Origin: Cucumibacter marinus DSM 18995
GTDB taxonomy: Bacteria > Pseudomonadota > Alphaproteobacteria > Rhizobiales > Devosiaceae
Length of the DNA stretch: 64,000 nucleotides
Assembly: GCF_000429865.1 (NCBI RefSeq)
Contig: NZ_KE386977.1
Coordinates: 1-64,000, forward strand
Direction of reading: 5' to 3'
Under the pieces are notes generated by a model. The model saw nothing but the letters and a program-made list of their open reading frames with translations. It did not search any database and was not told the origin of the DNA. Of the stretch, positions 1 to 8,320 are shown piece after piece (position 1 is the stretch's first letter; each line of letters begins with the position of its first letter). A program made the position numbers and the translations under genes.

Positions 1-89
1 CGGATCAAGTCCGGGACAGCGCGAAGATTGCAGCTGTTCAACCCTTCGAGCGGCCTTTCGAGCATAGCTCTCAAGGCGTTCCTTCGCTT

Positions 90-212
90 CCAAAGGTCCA
101 CCGGACCTTTGGATCAGGCGTCGCCCGACCGCTCCTCACTCTCAGGGTGTTCGGGCGCTGCCAAGGCTCCACCGGAGCCTTGGCTTGGGCTTTGCCCAAC
201 CGCTTCTCACTC
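90..212. repeat. Two tandem copies of a 52-bp double-hairpin repeat
   Basis: Unit 1 is 90-141 and unit 2 is 161-212. Each opens with a perfect 10-bp stem and an ACC loop (CCAAAGGTCC/GGACCTTTGG at 90-112; CCAAGGCTCC/GGAGCCTTGG at 161-183). A shorter hairpin follows (centred on 121; TTGGGC/GCCCAA at 185-199), and both units end in CTCACTC. Where the units differ, both stem arms change together, so pairing is kept. This looks like a small interspersed hairpin element of REP type; the function is not visible from sequence. Confidence 0.7.
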
Positions 213-691
213 CCTCGCGCCGGCAGGCTGGACCGAGCATGACGAGAGTGGCGAGGCGACGTTCATCTCAATCCACAACCATCTTCCGTAGAGCGGAGTA
301 TCGCACCGGCGTCCTCAATCAATCGCTTGATGGAGAAGGTGTGCGGCGGTACAAGGGAACAGAAGCGATTGATTGACGAGGTGGATTGACCGGCTGGGCA
401 CCAGATTTCTCAGGGCACAGCCTGGCCAGGGACGGTCCGAGAGAGCGGCAAGCCTGGCGCTTTGCCCGGCCCTCTGCCTGGTCCTTTCCCTCGGTGCTCG
501 GGCCGCCGTCATCGATCGCCATTTGGTTTGGCAAGGGCAGGGCGGATCCAGTCTCCCCGCCGGTCCTTGCACATCGCGCGGATGGACCCGCCGGCAAGAG
601 GTTTGCCGGTCCCCTGCCGGCACCGCCGCGGGCCCATCCGGACCTTGCCAGCCCGATGCCTGGCTGCAACGCTCAACACGCTGGATCACCC
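213..691. other. Non-coding stretch upstream of the TetR gene
   Basis: No reading frame here has convincing protein character. The frame of the TetR gene stays open upstream to about 386, but it encodes Pro/Arg-rich sequence unlike any TetR N-terminus. The only clear structure is the inverted repeat at 315-376. The regulator's promoter presumably lies close to 692; I see no confident -35/-10 pair. Confidence 0.5.
315..376. repeat. 14-bp perfect inverted repeat
   Basis: TCAATCAATCGCTT at 315-328 is the exact reverse complement of AAGCGATTGATTGA at 363-376, with 34 bases between the arms. It could form a long-loop hairpin or mark the ends of a small element. No T-run follows it. Confidence 0.65.
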
Positions 692-1306
692 ATGTCGGAT
701 ATCGCGGCTCCCGTTGGACCGAAACGCCTTTCGAGCAAAGACCGCCGCAAGGAAATCGCCGAGGCCGCCCGTGCGCTCATCACCGAACACGGTTTTGAAG
801 GGCTCAAGACCCGCGCCATTGCCGAACGCGTCGGGATCAATATCGCCACGCTTCACTATCACGTCTCCACCAAGGCCGAATTGCTGACCCTGGTTGCCCA
901 GTCCCTGCGCGAGGAATTCGTGGCCCAGCGGTTGGCGCGGCCGCGTGATCTCGCCGATCCCGTCGACGCGCTCAGGGCCGAGTTCGAGGATTACCGCGAA
1001 AAATACGCGGAACGCCCGCAGACCATGGCGTTGCTCGACCGCATGCACGCCAAGGCCATGCGAGACCCCGCGGTCGATGCGATCATGGCCCCGCTGGTCG
1101 AGAACTGGTACGGCGCGGTGCGCGAAGTATTGGAAAAGGGCGTCGAGACCGGCGCCTTCCGTGCCGATCTGGATATTGAGGCCGCTGCCCGCATGATCGT
1201 TGGTGCGCTGCTGGGCTTTCGCCGCCTGCCGGGCGCCAATCCCGACATGCTCGATCGCGTGGAGGCTGAGATATGGCGCTCCATCCGGCCCGTTTCCGCC
1301 GACTGA
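692..1306 (+). CDS. TetR/AcrR family transcriptional regulator
   Basis: This 204-residue protein is a one-component repressor of TetR type. Residues ~15-60 form the DNA-binding domain (RKEIAEAARALITEHG, then TRAIAERVGINIATLHYH, the typical recognition-helix arrangement). The remainder is the helical ligand-binding and dimerisation domain. I start at ATG 692 (MSDIAAPVG); the longer open frame upstream has no family character. The efflux gene begins 36 bp after the stop on the same strand, so this regulator most likely controls that pump and itself. The ligand is unknown. Confidence 0.85.
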   Translation: MSDIAAPVGPKRLSSKDRRKEIAEAARALITEHGFEGLKTRAIAERVGINIATLHYHVSTKAELLTLVAQSLREEFVAQRLARPRDLADPVDALRAEFEDYREKYAERPQTMALLDRMHAKAMRDPAVDAIMAPLVENWYGAVREVLEKGVETGAFRADLDIEAAARMIVGALLGFRRLPGANPDMLDRVEAEIWRSIRPVSAD

Positions 1307-1342
1307 TCATTTGCTTGAAGAATTGCCGAATACGGATTTGAG

Positions 1343-2818
1343 ATGACCGATACCGCCGCAAAACCGATCACCCCGCGCGGCAATCGCTGGGTCGCGCTGG
1401 CGATCCTGCTGATCGCCTCCTTCATGAACCTCATCGATGTCACCATCGTCAACGTCGCCCTGCCCGCCATGCAGGAGGGGTTCGATGCGACAAGCGCCGC
1501 GATCCAGTGGGTTGTCGCCGGCTATATTTTTGCCTTTGCCCTGGGCCTCTTGCCCTTCGGCCGGCTGGGCGACCGCTTCGGGCGGCGCAAATTTTTCGTG
1601 TTCGGCATTGCCGGCTTCACCTTTGCCTCGGCGCTGTGCGGTGTCGCTCCGAATATGGAAGTGCTGATCGGCGCCCGGCTGACGCAGGGGCTGTTCGCCG
1701 CCATGATGATGCCCCAGGTGATGGCCCTGATGCAGGTCATGTATGCCCCCCATGAGCGCGGCATGGCCTTTGGCATGTTCGGGACGGTGGTGGGGCTGGC
1801 CGCGGTCACGGGACCCGTGATCGGTGGCATCCTGGTCAGCGCCGATCTGTTCGGCCTGTCCTGGCGGCCCGTCTTCCTGATCAACATTCCGATCGGTATC
1901 ACCGGCGCGATCCTGGGCTGGAAGATCCTGGCGAGCACCGGCGGCAACCCGGCGATGAAGGTCGATATCGCCGGGATCGCCCTTTCCATGCTGGCGCTGT
2001 TCCTGATCATCTTTCCGCTGATCGAGGGCAGGGAGATGGGCTGGCCGCTCTGGTCCTTCGTGATGCTCGGGCTCTCACCCTTAGGCTTTGCGGCGCTGCT
2101 TTACTGGACCCATCTGCGCCACAAGGCGGGGCGCTCTCAGCTCTTGCCGCATATCCTGGTTTCGAGCCGGGGGTTCCAGGTCGGCACCATCTTGTCGCTG
2201 GTCTTCTTCTCGATCATCCCGGGCTTTTTCATGATCATGGCCCTGTTCCTGCAATCGGGCTTCGGGCTCTCCCCGCTCGCCTCGGGGCTGACCAATATCC
2301 CGTTTCCCATCGGATTGATGATCGCCTCGACACTTCAGGGGCAGCTCGGCGACCGCTGGCTGCGTCAACGCCTGGTCGTCGGCATCGGCGTGATGTTCGT
2401 GGGCGTGATCCTTTTGCAAATGAGCATTGCCGGCATCGGGGACACCATCCCCGAACATGCGATCCTCGTGCCGCTGCTGATCATGGGTCTCGGATCGGGC
2501 ACCTCGATCGGGGTGATGTTCCAGACCATCCTGACCACGGTGCCGGCAGAAGATGCCGGGGCCGCCTCCGGCACGCTGCAGGCCATGCAGCAGGTCGGCG
2601 GGGCGCTTGGTGTCGCCATGCTGGGGCAGATCTTCTTCTCGATCCTCGGGGATGCCGGCCCGGGCGAACACGCCATCTATGTCGAGGCGGCAACCGCTTC
2701 GATTACCTATCAGCTGGTGGCGCTGGTGGTCGTGGCGCTCCTGGTGCTGGCGCTGCCCCGCGCCCGGCGAAACCATGCCGCAAAGGGAGCGGCGGCCCGG
2801 GCGGAGGCCGCCGGCTAA
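1343..2818 (+). CDS. MFS transporter, DHA2 (EmrB/QacA-like) drug:H+ antiporter
   Basis: This 491-residue inner-membrane protein has the length and hydrophobic pattern of 14-helix DHA2 exporters. Helix 1 carries the family signature around MNLIDVTIVNVALPAMQ (residues ~28-45), and the loop between helices 2 and 3 holds motif A (GRLGDRFGRRKFF, ~residues 73-85). Motif C-like glycine-rich sequence (TGPVIGG) lies in helix 5. DHA2 members expel lipophilic cations or other toxic compounds using the proton gradient. It is probably co-transcribed with the TetR gene just upstream. The substrate cannot be read from sequence. Confidence 0.88.
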   Translation: MTDTAAKPITPRGNRWVALAILLIASFMNLIDVTIVNVALPAMQEGFDATSAAIQWVVAGYIFAFALGLLPFGRLGDRFGRRKFFVFGIAGFTFASALCGVAPNMEVLIGARLTQGLFAAMMMPQVMALMQVMYAPHERGMAFGMFGTVVGLAAVTGPVIGGILVSADLFGLSWRPVFLINIPIGITGAILGWKILASTGGNPAMKVDIAGIALSMLALFLIIFPLIEGREMGWPLWSFVMLGLSPLGFAALLYWTHLRHKAGRSQLLPHILVSSRGFQVGTILSLVFFSIIPGFFMIMALFLQSGFGLSPLASGLTNIPFPIGLMIASTLQGQLGDRWLRQRLVVGIGVMFVGVILLQMSIAGIGDTIPEHAILVPLLIMGLGSGTSIGVMFQTILTTVPAEDAGAASGTLQAMQQVGGALGVAMLGQIFFSILGDAGPGEHAIYVEAATASITYQLVALVVVALLVLALPRARRNHAAKGAAARAEAAG

Positions 2819-2946
2819 CCTAGTCTTTAACCTGGGGGCAGCATCCAGACCCGGGCGGCGTCAGACGGAAATGCCGAACGGATCCTGGCTCTGGTTCTAT
2901 CGCGTTTCCGAGCGGTGAACCGGCATCCGTCTCAGCTGGCAGCGCG

Positions 2947-3861
2947 TTAAGCGCTGTCGTGACGGATCAGCGTGCCCGCGCCATGCTCGGTGAACAATTC
3001 GATCAACACCGAATGGGCGACCTTGCCATTGAGGATGACGACGGCCTGCACGCCACGCTTGAGGGCGGCGATGCAGGTCTCGACCTTGGGGATCATGCCG
3101 CCTGAAACGGTGCCGTCCCTGATCAGTGCCTCGGCCTCCGAAATCGTGAGCTCGGGAATGAGATTGCCCGATTTGTCGAGTACCCCCGGCACATCGGTCA
3201 GGAACAGCAGCCGCCGCGCGCTGAGCGAACCCGCGATGGCCCCGGCAAAGGTGTCGGCATTGATATTGTAGGTGTGTCCGTCGCGCCCCGGCGCCACCGG
3301 CGCGATCACCGGGATCATTTCGGACTTGGCCAGCAGGTCGAGGAGAGTGCGGTCGATCTCGACCGGCTCGCCGACATAGCCGAGATCGAGAATGCGCTCG
3401 ATATTGCTGTCGGGATCCATGACGGTTTTGCGGGCCTTTTCCGCAAACACCATGTTCCCGTCCTTGCCGCACAAGCCGATGGCCCATTCGCCCTCGGCAT
3501 TGATCATCGCCACGATTTCCTTGTTGATCGAGCCGGCCAGCACCATTTCGACGATCTCGACGGTCTTGGCATCGGTCACCCGGAGCCCGCCCTCGAACTT
3601 GGATTCGATCCCCATCTTTTCGAGCATCTGCCCGATCTGCGGCCCGCCGCCATGCACGACCACCGGGTTGACTCCCGACTGCTTCAAAAGCGCGACGTCC
3701 TGGGCAAAGGCGCGGCCGAGCTCGGGATCGCCCATGGCATGTCCGCCATACTTGATCACGATGGTCTTGTGCTCATAGCGCTGCATATAAGGCAGGGCCT
3801 GGGCGAGGATCGCGGCCTGGTTGGACTTGTCGTCATTATCGAGATTGGAGGGGTCAGACAT
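2947..3861 (-). CDS. argB: Acetylglutamate kinase
   Basis: ArgB phosphorylates N-acetyl-L-glutamate, the second step of arginine synthesis, in the cytoplasm. The 304-residue product shows the amino-acid kinase fold: KYGGHAMG near the N-terminus for phosphate binding, VVHGGGPQI with the glycine-rich loop, and the C-terminal nucleotide-binding part ([14 protein letters not shown]). I start at the ATG whose first base is 3861, preceded by GGAG at normal spacing; an upstream in-frame ATG at 3876 would add five residues but has no ribosome site. In related genomes argB directly follows engB; here about 3.8 kb of plus-strand genes lie between them. Confidence 0.93.
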   Translation of the reverse strand: MSDPSNLDNDDKSNQAAILAQALPYMQRYEHKTIVIKYGGHAMGDPELGRAFAQDVALLKQSGVNPVVVHGGGPQIGQMLEKMGIESKFEGGLRVTDAKTVEIVEMVLAGSINKEIVAMINAEGEWAIGLCGKDGNMVFAEKARKTVMDPDSNIERILDLGYVGEPVEIDRTLLDLLAKSEMIPVIAPVAPGRDGHTYNINADTFAGAIAGSLSARRLLFLTDVPGVLDKSGNLIPELTISEAEALIRDGTVSGGMIPKVETCIAALKRGVQAVVILNGKVAHSVLIELFTEHGAGTLIRHDSA

Positions 3862-4075
3862 GGCGGGCTCCGGCATTATTCATTGGAACTGATAGCGAAA
3901 TCGGGCACCAAAGTCTCGCCTTGCAATGATTGCGCAAATCCGTTTTCCCCGCTCGCCCGTAAAATCCCGTTGAAGGGGTAGTTTGGACAGACGCAGCACA
4001 TGGCCGATCGCCATGCGGTTGTGCTGTCGCTGCCTCCATGTCAGCATGACCACGGCAAGAGGGGCGCGGCAGAAT

Positions 4076-4615
4076 ATGTCCACCGAAGAGATTTCCGACC
4101 TCATTAAACGGGTGTCGCTGCGCGACCGCCGCGCCTTTTCCGCGCTTTATGACCGCACGAGCGCGAAACTCTTTGGCGTCTGTCTCCGTATTTTACGCAG
4201 TAGAGCCGAGGCGGAAGAAGCCATGCAGGAAGTTTACATCAAGATCTGGCAGCGCGCCGACCGCTATGTCCCCGGCCGCAACAGCCCGATCTCCTGGCTG
4301 GCCGCCATCGCCCGCAACCACGCGATCGACGTGGTGAGGGCCAGAAAGCCGGTCGCCGACGGCATCGATGCCGCGGTGGACCTGCCCGACGACGGTCCCG
4401 GCCCCGAACAGGCCGCGATCATGAGCGGCGAGGCCGGCAGACTGGGCGATTGCCTTGGCAAGCTCGATCAAAACAAGGCGGAGGCGGTCGTCTCTGCCTA
4501 TATGGAAGGATATAGTTATCAGGAACTGGCGGACCGCCATGCCATCCCGCTCAACACCATGCGGACCTGGCTGCGGCGCTCCCTGATCCAGCTACGGGAA
4601 TGTCTCGAACGATGA
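4076..4615 (+). CDS. ECF-type RNA polymerase sigma factor
   Basis: This 179-residue group 4 sigma factor has region 2 at ~residues 12-80 (RAFSALYDRTSAKLFGVCLR; EAEEAMQEVYIKIWQRA) and region 4 at ~125-175 (YQELADRHAIPLNTMRTWL, a helix-turn-helix for the -35 element). I use ATG 4076; ATG 4046 in the same frame would add ten residues. Its stop overlaps the anti-sigma start as ATGA, the usual arrangement of a sigma with its own inhibitor. It likely directs transcription of the surface and redox-repair genes that follow, and of itself. It is divergent from argB. Confidence 0.9.
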   Translation: MSTEEISDLIKRVSLRDRRAFSALYDRTSAKLFGVCLRILRSRAEAEEAMQEVYIKIWQRADRYVPGRNSPISWLAAIARNHAIDVVRARKPVADGIDAAVDLPDDGPGPEQAAIMSGEAGRLGDCLGKLDQNKAEAVVSAYMEGYSYQELADRHAIPLNTMRTWLRRSLIQLRECLER

Positions 4616-5337
4616 ACGGCGACGAAAACACCAAGGCGGGCAAAGGCGAAGACGACAACTTCGCGGCGGCCGAGCATGTGCTCGGTCTGGCCGATGCCGA
4701 GACCCGTGCGGCGTTTGCCCGCCGGCTCGAGACCGACCGGGCGCTTGCCGAGGAAGTGGCCGGCTGGGAAACCCGGCTTTCGCCGCTCGACGGCGGCTAT
4801 GAACCGGTGACCCCGCCCCCCGCGCTCAAGGCCGCGATCGAGGAGCGCCTGTTCGGTGCCGCCCCGGAAGAGACGACCGGCCTGGCGCGGCTGTGGAACT
4901 CTCTCGCCATCTGGCGTGGGCTGGCCGCCGCTACCTCCGCCGCGGCGCTGGTTGCGGTTTATCTGGCCGTCTTCCCCGCCACCACCCCGGCGCCGACCAC
5001 GGTGCAGCTCGTCGCCTCCCTTGAGGCCGAGGGCGCCGCCACCCAGTTGCTCGCCCTGTTTGACCCGGGCACGGGCCAGTTGAGGGTCACACCCTTGAGC
5101 GTGCAGCCGGTCGAGGACCGTGATTTCGAAGTGTGGTTCATCGAGGCGGATTCAGCGCCGATCTCCGTCGGCGTGATCTCCCAGCACGAACACAACACGG
5201 TCGATATCTCCGAGGCGCTGCAGCGTGCCATCCATGAAGGCACCACGATTGCCATCTCGCTCGAACCGCTGGGCGGTTCGCCCACCGGGCAGCCGACCGG
5301 GCCTGTGGTGGCCGCGGGTCAGGCTAACCTGATCTGA
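4612..5337 (+). CDS. Anti-sigma factor, RskA-like
   Basis: This 241-residue membrane protein has a cytoplasmic anti-sigma head (ADAETRAAFARRLETD, LAEEVAGWETRLSPL), one transmembrane helix at ~residues 107-124 (GLAAATSAAALVAVYLAVF), and a C-terminal RskA-type extracytoplasmic domain with the DFEVWFIEAD and ISLEPLGGSPTGQPTGPV segments. It should bind and hold the preceding sigma factor until a signal releases it. The start at ATG 4612 overlaps the sigma stop, giving translational coupling. No CHCC zinc motif is visible, so a redox zinc switch is unlikely. Confidence 0.87.
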   Translation: MNGDENTKAGKGEDDNFAAAEHVLGLADAETRAAFARRLETDRALAEEVAGWETRLSPLDGGYEPVTPPPALKAAIEERLFGAAPEETTGLARLWNSLAIWRGLAAATSAAALVAVYLAVFPATTPAPTTVQLVASLEAEGAATQLLALFDPGTGQLRVTPLSVQPVEDRDFEVWFIEADSAPISVGVISQHEHNTVDISEALQRAIHEGTTIAISLEPLGGSPTGQPTGPVVAAGQANLI

Positions 5338-5364
5338 TCGAGCTCATCTTTTTTGCATCGTTGC

Positions 5365-5395
5365 GGGCGGTTTCGGAAAAAATCTGAAACCGCCC
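5365..5395 (+). terminator. Hairpin after the anti-sigma gene
   Basis: GGGCGGTTTC at 5365-5374 pairs with GAAACCGCCC at 5386-5395 around an 11-base A-rich loop, followed by GAAACTTTT. It lies 27 bp after the anti-sigma stop and could end or attenuate transcription before the fasciclin gene. The T-run is weak. Confidence 0.5.
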
Positions 5396-5501
5396 GAAAC
5401 TTTTCTGAACCCGGCTCCGTAGCTCCAGCTGCATACCCGGAAACAGACCGGGAAAGCATTCAGAGACGCAAACAGAGACAAAGAACCAAGGAGCCCCCAT
5501 C

Positions 5502-6071
5502 ATGTTCATTCGTACTCTTGCGATCGCCTCCACCCTGGCCGTTGGCGCCACTGCCGGTGCCGCCTATGCCCAGGACAATCCCATGGTCGGCGGCGCGCCG
5601 ATGTATGCGGACAAGAACATCATCGAAAACGCCGTGAACTCGGCCGACCACACCACCCTGGTTGCCGCCGTCAAGGCTGCCGGCCTGGTCGAGACCCTTT
5701 CCGGCGAAGGCCCCTTCACCGTTTTCGCGCCGACCAATGCGGCCTTCGAAAAGCTGCCGGAAGGCACTGTCGAGAGCCTGCTGCAGCCTGAAAACAAGGA
5801 TCAGCTGGTCAAGATCCTGACCTGCCACGTGGTTGCTGCCGACGCCATGTCGGATGCCATTCGCGGCATGATTGACGATGATGGCGGCGCCCATCCGGTC
5901 CCCACCGTCGGTGGTTGTGAACTGACCGCCACCTATTCGGGTGACGACATCATGATCGAAGACGAGCAGGGCAATGTCGCCAATGTCACCATTGCCGACG
6001 TCGACCAGTCCAACGGCGTGATCCACGTGATCGACACCGTGCTGCTGCCGGCTGCCGACGACGCGATGTAA
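5502..6071 (+). CDS. Secreted fasciclin (FAS1) domain protein
   Basis: This 189-residue exported protein starts with a Sec signal peptide (residues 1-23, ending AAYA before QDNP). A single FAS1 domain follows at ~45-188, with conserved H1/H2-type segments (GPFTVFAPTNAAFEKLP; NGVIHVIDTVLLP). FAS1 domains mediate adhesion or surface interactions. Alphaproteobacteria often carry such a gene beside an ECF sigma/anti-sigma pair, so it is a likely target of the adjacent sigma factor. A ribosome site, AAGGAGCC, precedes the start. Confidence 0.88.
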   Translation: MFIRTLAIASTLAVGATAGAAYAQDNPMVGGAPMYADKNIIENAVNSADHTTLVAAVKAAGLVETLSGEGPFTVFAPTNAAFEKLPEGTVESLLQPENKDQLVKILTCHVVAADAMSDAIRGMIDDDGGAHPVPTVGGCELTATYSGDDIMIEDEQGNVANVTIADVDQSNGVIHVIDTVLLPAADDAM

Positions 6072-6093
6072 TCGGGTCGAATTCGAACCGACC

Positions 6094-6115
6094 GGCCGGG
6101 CGGTAACGCCCGGCC
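6094..6115 (+). terminator. GC-rich hairpin with GTAA loop
   Basis: GGCCGGGCG (6094-6102) and CGCCCGGCC (6107-6115) form a perfect 9-bp stem closed by a GNRA-type GTAA tetraloop, 22 bp after the fasciclin stop. No T-run follows, so it may be an RNA-stabilising 3' end rather than a classical terminator. Confidence 0.5.
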
Positions 6116-6325
6116 AACGCGACGGTGGGCCCGAGTACCCGCTTGTCGGACCCGCCGCAAAGGTCCCGTGTGCCCGCATTTCAACTGCCCCTCTGCCTGA
6201 AGACGGGGACACGGGGCCGCCCCTCAACACCAGATTCGATCACGAAACCGCTCGCGCCCTCGTGTTTTTCTGTTCATCGCCGTCTTTGCTAGAGCATTGA
6301 ACGAGCAATCCTACGGGAGACAGTT

Positions 6326-6817
6326 ATGAAACGCCGAAATCTACTCCTCGCTGGCAGCGCGTTCGCGACCCTGGGCATTGCCGGGCTTGGCCTGCGCATC
6401 GGGTCCTCCGGCGAAGCGCTTGCCGAGGAATTCGAGATCACCAAGACCCCCGAGGAATGGCGCGCCATCCTCACCGACTTCGAATATCGCGTGCTGCGCG
6501 AAGAGGCCACCGAGCGCCCCTACACCTCGGACCTGTTGAAGGAAAAGCGTGAAGGCACCTTCACCTGCGCCGGCTGCGACCTGCCGCTTTATGCCTCGAG
6601 CACCAAATATGACAGCGGCACCGGCTGGCCGAGCTTCTGGGAAGCACTCCCCAATGCCGTCGGCACCAAGGTCGACAACAAGCTCTTCATGACCCGCACC
6701 GAGGTGCATTGCCGCCGCTGCGGCGGACACCTGGGCCACATCTTCGACGATGGTCCCGAGCCGACCGGCAAACGCCACTGCATCAACGGCGTGTCGCTCG
6801 ACTTCGTGGCGGCCTGA
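6326..6817 (+). CDS. msrB: Exported peptide methionine-R-sulfoxide reductase
   Basis: MsrB reduces methionine-R-sulfoxide in damaged proteins. The 163-residue product has a complete MsrB domain at ~45-160: two zinc-binding CxxC pairs (CAGC and CRRC), the TGWPSF segment, and the catalytic cysteine in RHCINGVSLDF. Before it is a 35-residue export signal, MKRRNLLLAGSAFATLG..., whose RR plus hydrophobic stretch could be Tat or Sec. The enzyme is therefore probably periplasmic and repairs oxidised envelope proteins, consistent with its place in the ECF sigma cluster. No MsrA domain is fused. Confidence 0.92.
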   Translation: MKRRNLLLAGSAFATLGIAGLGLRIGSSGEALAEEFEITKTPEEWRAILTDFEYRVLREEATERPYTSDLLKEKREGTFTCAGCDLPLYASSTKYDSGTGWPSFWEALPNAVGTKVDNKLFMTRTEVHCRRCGGHLGHIFDDGPEPTGKRHCINGVSLDFVAA

Positions 6818-6859
6818 TCCGGATCAACCCTCCTCCTCCCTGACCCTCCACGACGTCGA

Positions 6860-6886
6860 AAGCGGGTGGCATCGCGCCACCCGCTT
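6860..6886 (+). terminator. Terminator-like hairpin after msrB
   Basis: AAGCGGGTGGC (6860-6870) pairs perfectly with GCCACCCGCTT (6876-6886) around ATCGC. It lies 43 bp after msrB and 41 bp before the amidotransferase gene. The 11-bp GC-rich stem ends in TTGGTT rather than a pure T-run. Confidence 0.6.
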
Positions 6887-6926
6887 GGTTACATAGCGCT
6901 CTGGCACTCTCAGCCACAGGGCAGAC

Positions 6927-7640
6927 ATGAAACTCACAATTCTTGAAACCGGCCATGTGCCCGAACCGCTCTTTTCCCGGTTCGGCGCCTATCCGAAAAT
7001 GTTCGAAACCATGTTCGAACGGGCCGGCCAATCCTTCGATATCGAGACTGTGCGCGTGATCGACGGCGCGCCGTTCCCCGAGCCCGATGAGGCCGGCGCC
7101 GTGATGCTGACCGGTTCGCCCGCCGGGGTCTATGAAGATCACCCCTGGCTGCCGCCATTGCGAGAATTCATCCGCAAGGCCTATGCCGGACGGACCCCCA
7201 TGGTCGGCATTTGTTTCGGCCACCAGATCATCGCCGATGCGCTGGGCGGGGATGTCCGCAAGTCGAAAAAGGGCTGGGGCATGGGCCGCCATGTCTATCG
7301 GCGGCGCGCCAGTCCCACCGCGCTGGGTGAACTGCCGGAAACGCTCGCCATCGCCGCCAGCCATCAGGACCAGGTTCTGACCCCGCCCGCGGAAGCGACC
7401 GTGATTTATGGATCCGACTTCGCGCCCAATGCCTGCCTTTTCTATGCCAATGGCCAGGTCCTGAGCCTGCAGCCGCACCCCGAATTCACCCCTGAATTCG
7501 CCATCGGCCTCGCCGAATTCCGGCGTGGCACGGTGGTGTCCGAGGAAATTGCCGACAAGGCCATCGCCTCATTCAGCGAGCCTCTCGACAATTCATGGGC
7601 AGCGAAGTGGATCGGCCGCTTCCTGAGCGAACGCGCCTGA
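6927..7640 (+). CDS. Class I glutamine amidotransferase domain protein (GMP synthase-like)
   Basis: This 237-residue protein consists of a class I glutamine amidotransferase domain only. The nucleophile lies in GICFGHQIIADALGG (~residue 96) and the catalytic His-Glu pair in LQPHPEFT (~residues 183-188). It would release ammonia from glutamine or act as a gamma-glutamyl hydrolase. No ATP-pyrophosphatase domain is present, so it is not GuaA itself. Stand-alone members are often annotated as GMP synthase homologues with unproven substrates. It converges with engB; the two stops are 7 bp apart. Confidence 0.85.
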   Translation: MKLTILETGHVPEPLFSRFGAYPKMFETMFERAGQSFDIETVRVIDGAPFPEPDEAGAVMLTGSPAGVYEDHPWLPPLREFIRKAYAGRTPMVGICFGHQIIADALGGDVRKSKKGWGMGRHVYRRRASPTALGELPETLAIAASHQDQVLTPPAEATVIYGSDFAPNACLFYANGQVLSLQPHPEFTPEFAIGLAEFRRGTVVSEEIADKAIASFSEPLDNSWAAKWIGRFLSERA

Positions 7641-7647
7641 CGTCAGG

Positions 7648-8286
7648 CTAGCCCATCTCGGCGATGGTGGCGCGCAGCTCTTCGAGCCCGTCGCCTTTCT
7701 CCGCGGAGGTGACAATCAGGCCGGGAAAGGCCGCAGGACGCTTTGACAGCGTCGCATCGGTCCGGGCGATGACGGTCTCGAGTTCGCCGGTCTTGAGCTT
7801 GTCGGCCTTGGTGAGAACGCCCTGATAGCTGACGGCGGCGCTGTCGAGCTCGTTCATGACGGTCGCGTCATTGGCCTTGATGCCATGGCGCGCATCGATC
7901 AGCACGAACACCCGGCGCAGCGAGGGGCGGCCCTTGAGGTAGGCGTGGATCAGCTTGTTCCACGCCGTAACTGCAGGCTGTGGCGCCTTGGCAAAGCCGT
8001 AACCGGGCATGTCGACGATCCGGAACGGTCCGCCTTCGGCCTCAAAGATATTGAGTTCCTGGGTGCGCCCCGGCGTATTCGATGTCCGCGCCAGGCCGGA
8101 CTGGCCTGTCAGCGCGTTGATCAGCGAGGATTTGCCGACATTCGAACGCCCGGCAAAGGCCACTTCCACCCGGTCGGCGGGCGGCAGGTCCTTGACCGAC
8201 ACGCAGCCCTTCACGAACACCCAGGGCCGGGCGAACAGCAATCGCCCGGTCTCAACCGTTTCAGGATCTTTCGGGGTGTCGTTCAT
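7648..8286 (-). CDS. engB: Ribosome biogenesis GTPase EngB (YihA/YsxC)
   Basis: EngB is an essential GTPase for late assembly of the 50S subunit. The 212-residue product shows G1 (GRSNVGKS), G2 (TPGRTQ), G3 (DMPGYG) and G4 (TKADKL) in order. I start at the ATG at 8286 (MNDTPKDPE), 34 bp after the yidC stop, with AAGG upstream. The in-frame ATG at 8337 lies inside yidC and encodes unrelated sequence. The gene follows yidC as in other Hyphomicrobiales. Confidence 0.93.
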   Translation of the reverse strand: MNDTPKDPETVETGRLLFARPWVFVKGCVSVKDLPPADRVEVAFAGRSNVGKSSLINALTGQSGLARTSNTPGRTQELNIFEAEGGPFRIVDMPGYGFAKAPQPAVTAWNKLIHAYLKGRPSLRRVFVLIDARHGIKANDATVMNELDSAAVSYQGVLTKADKLKTGELETVIARTDATLSKRPAAFPGLIVTSAEKGDGLEELRATIAEMG

Positions 8287-8320
8287 GCGAACCGGCCTTG
8301 GAGAGAGGGCGCTCAGACCC

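Noticed and set aside
386-691. N-terminal extension of the TetR protein by 102 residues
   Set aside because: The added sequence is Pro/Arg/Gly-rich with no family similarity; TetR proteins begin near ATG 692.
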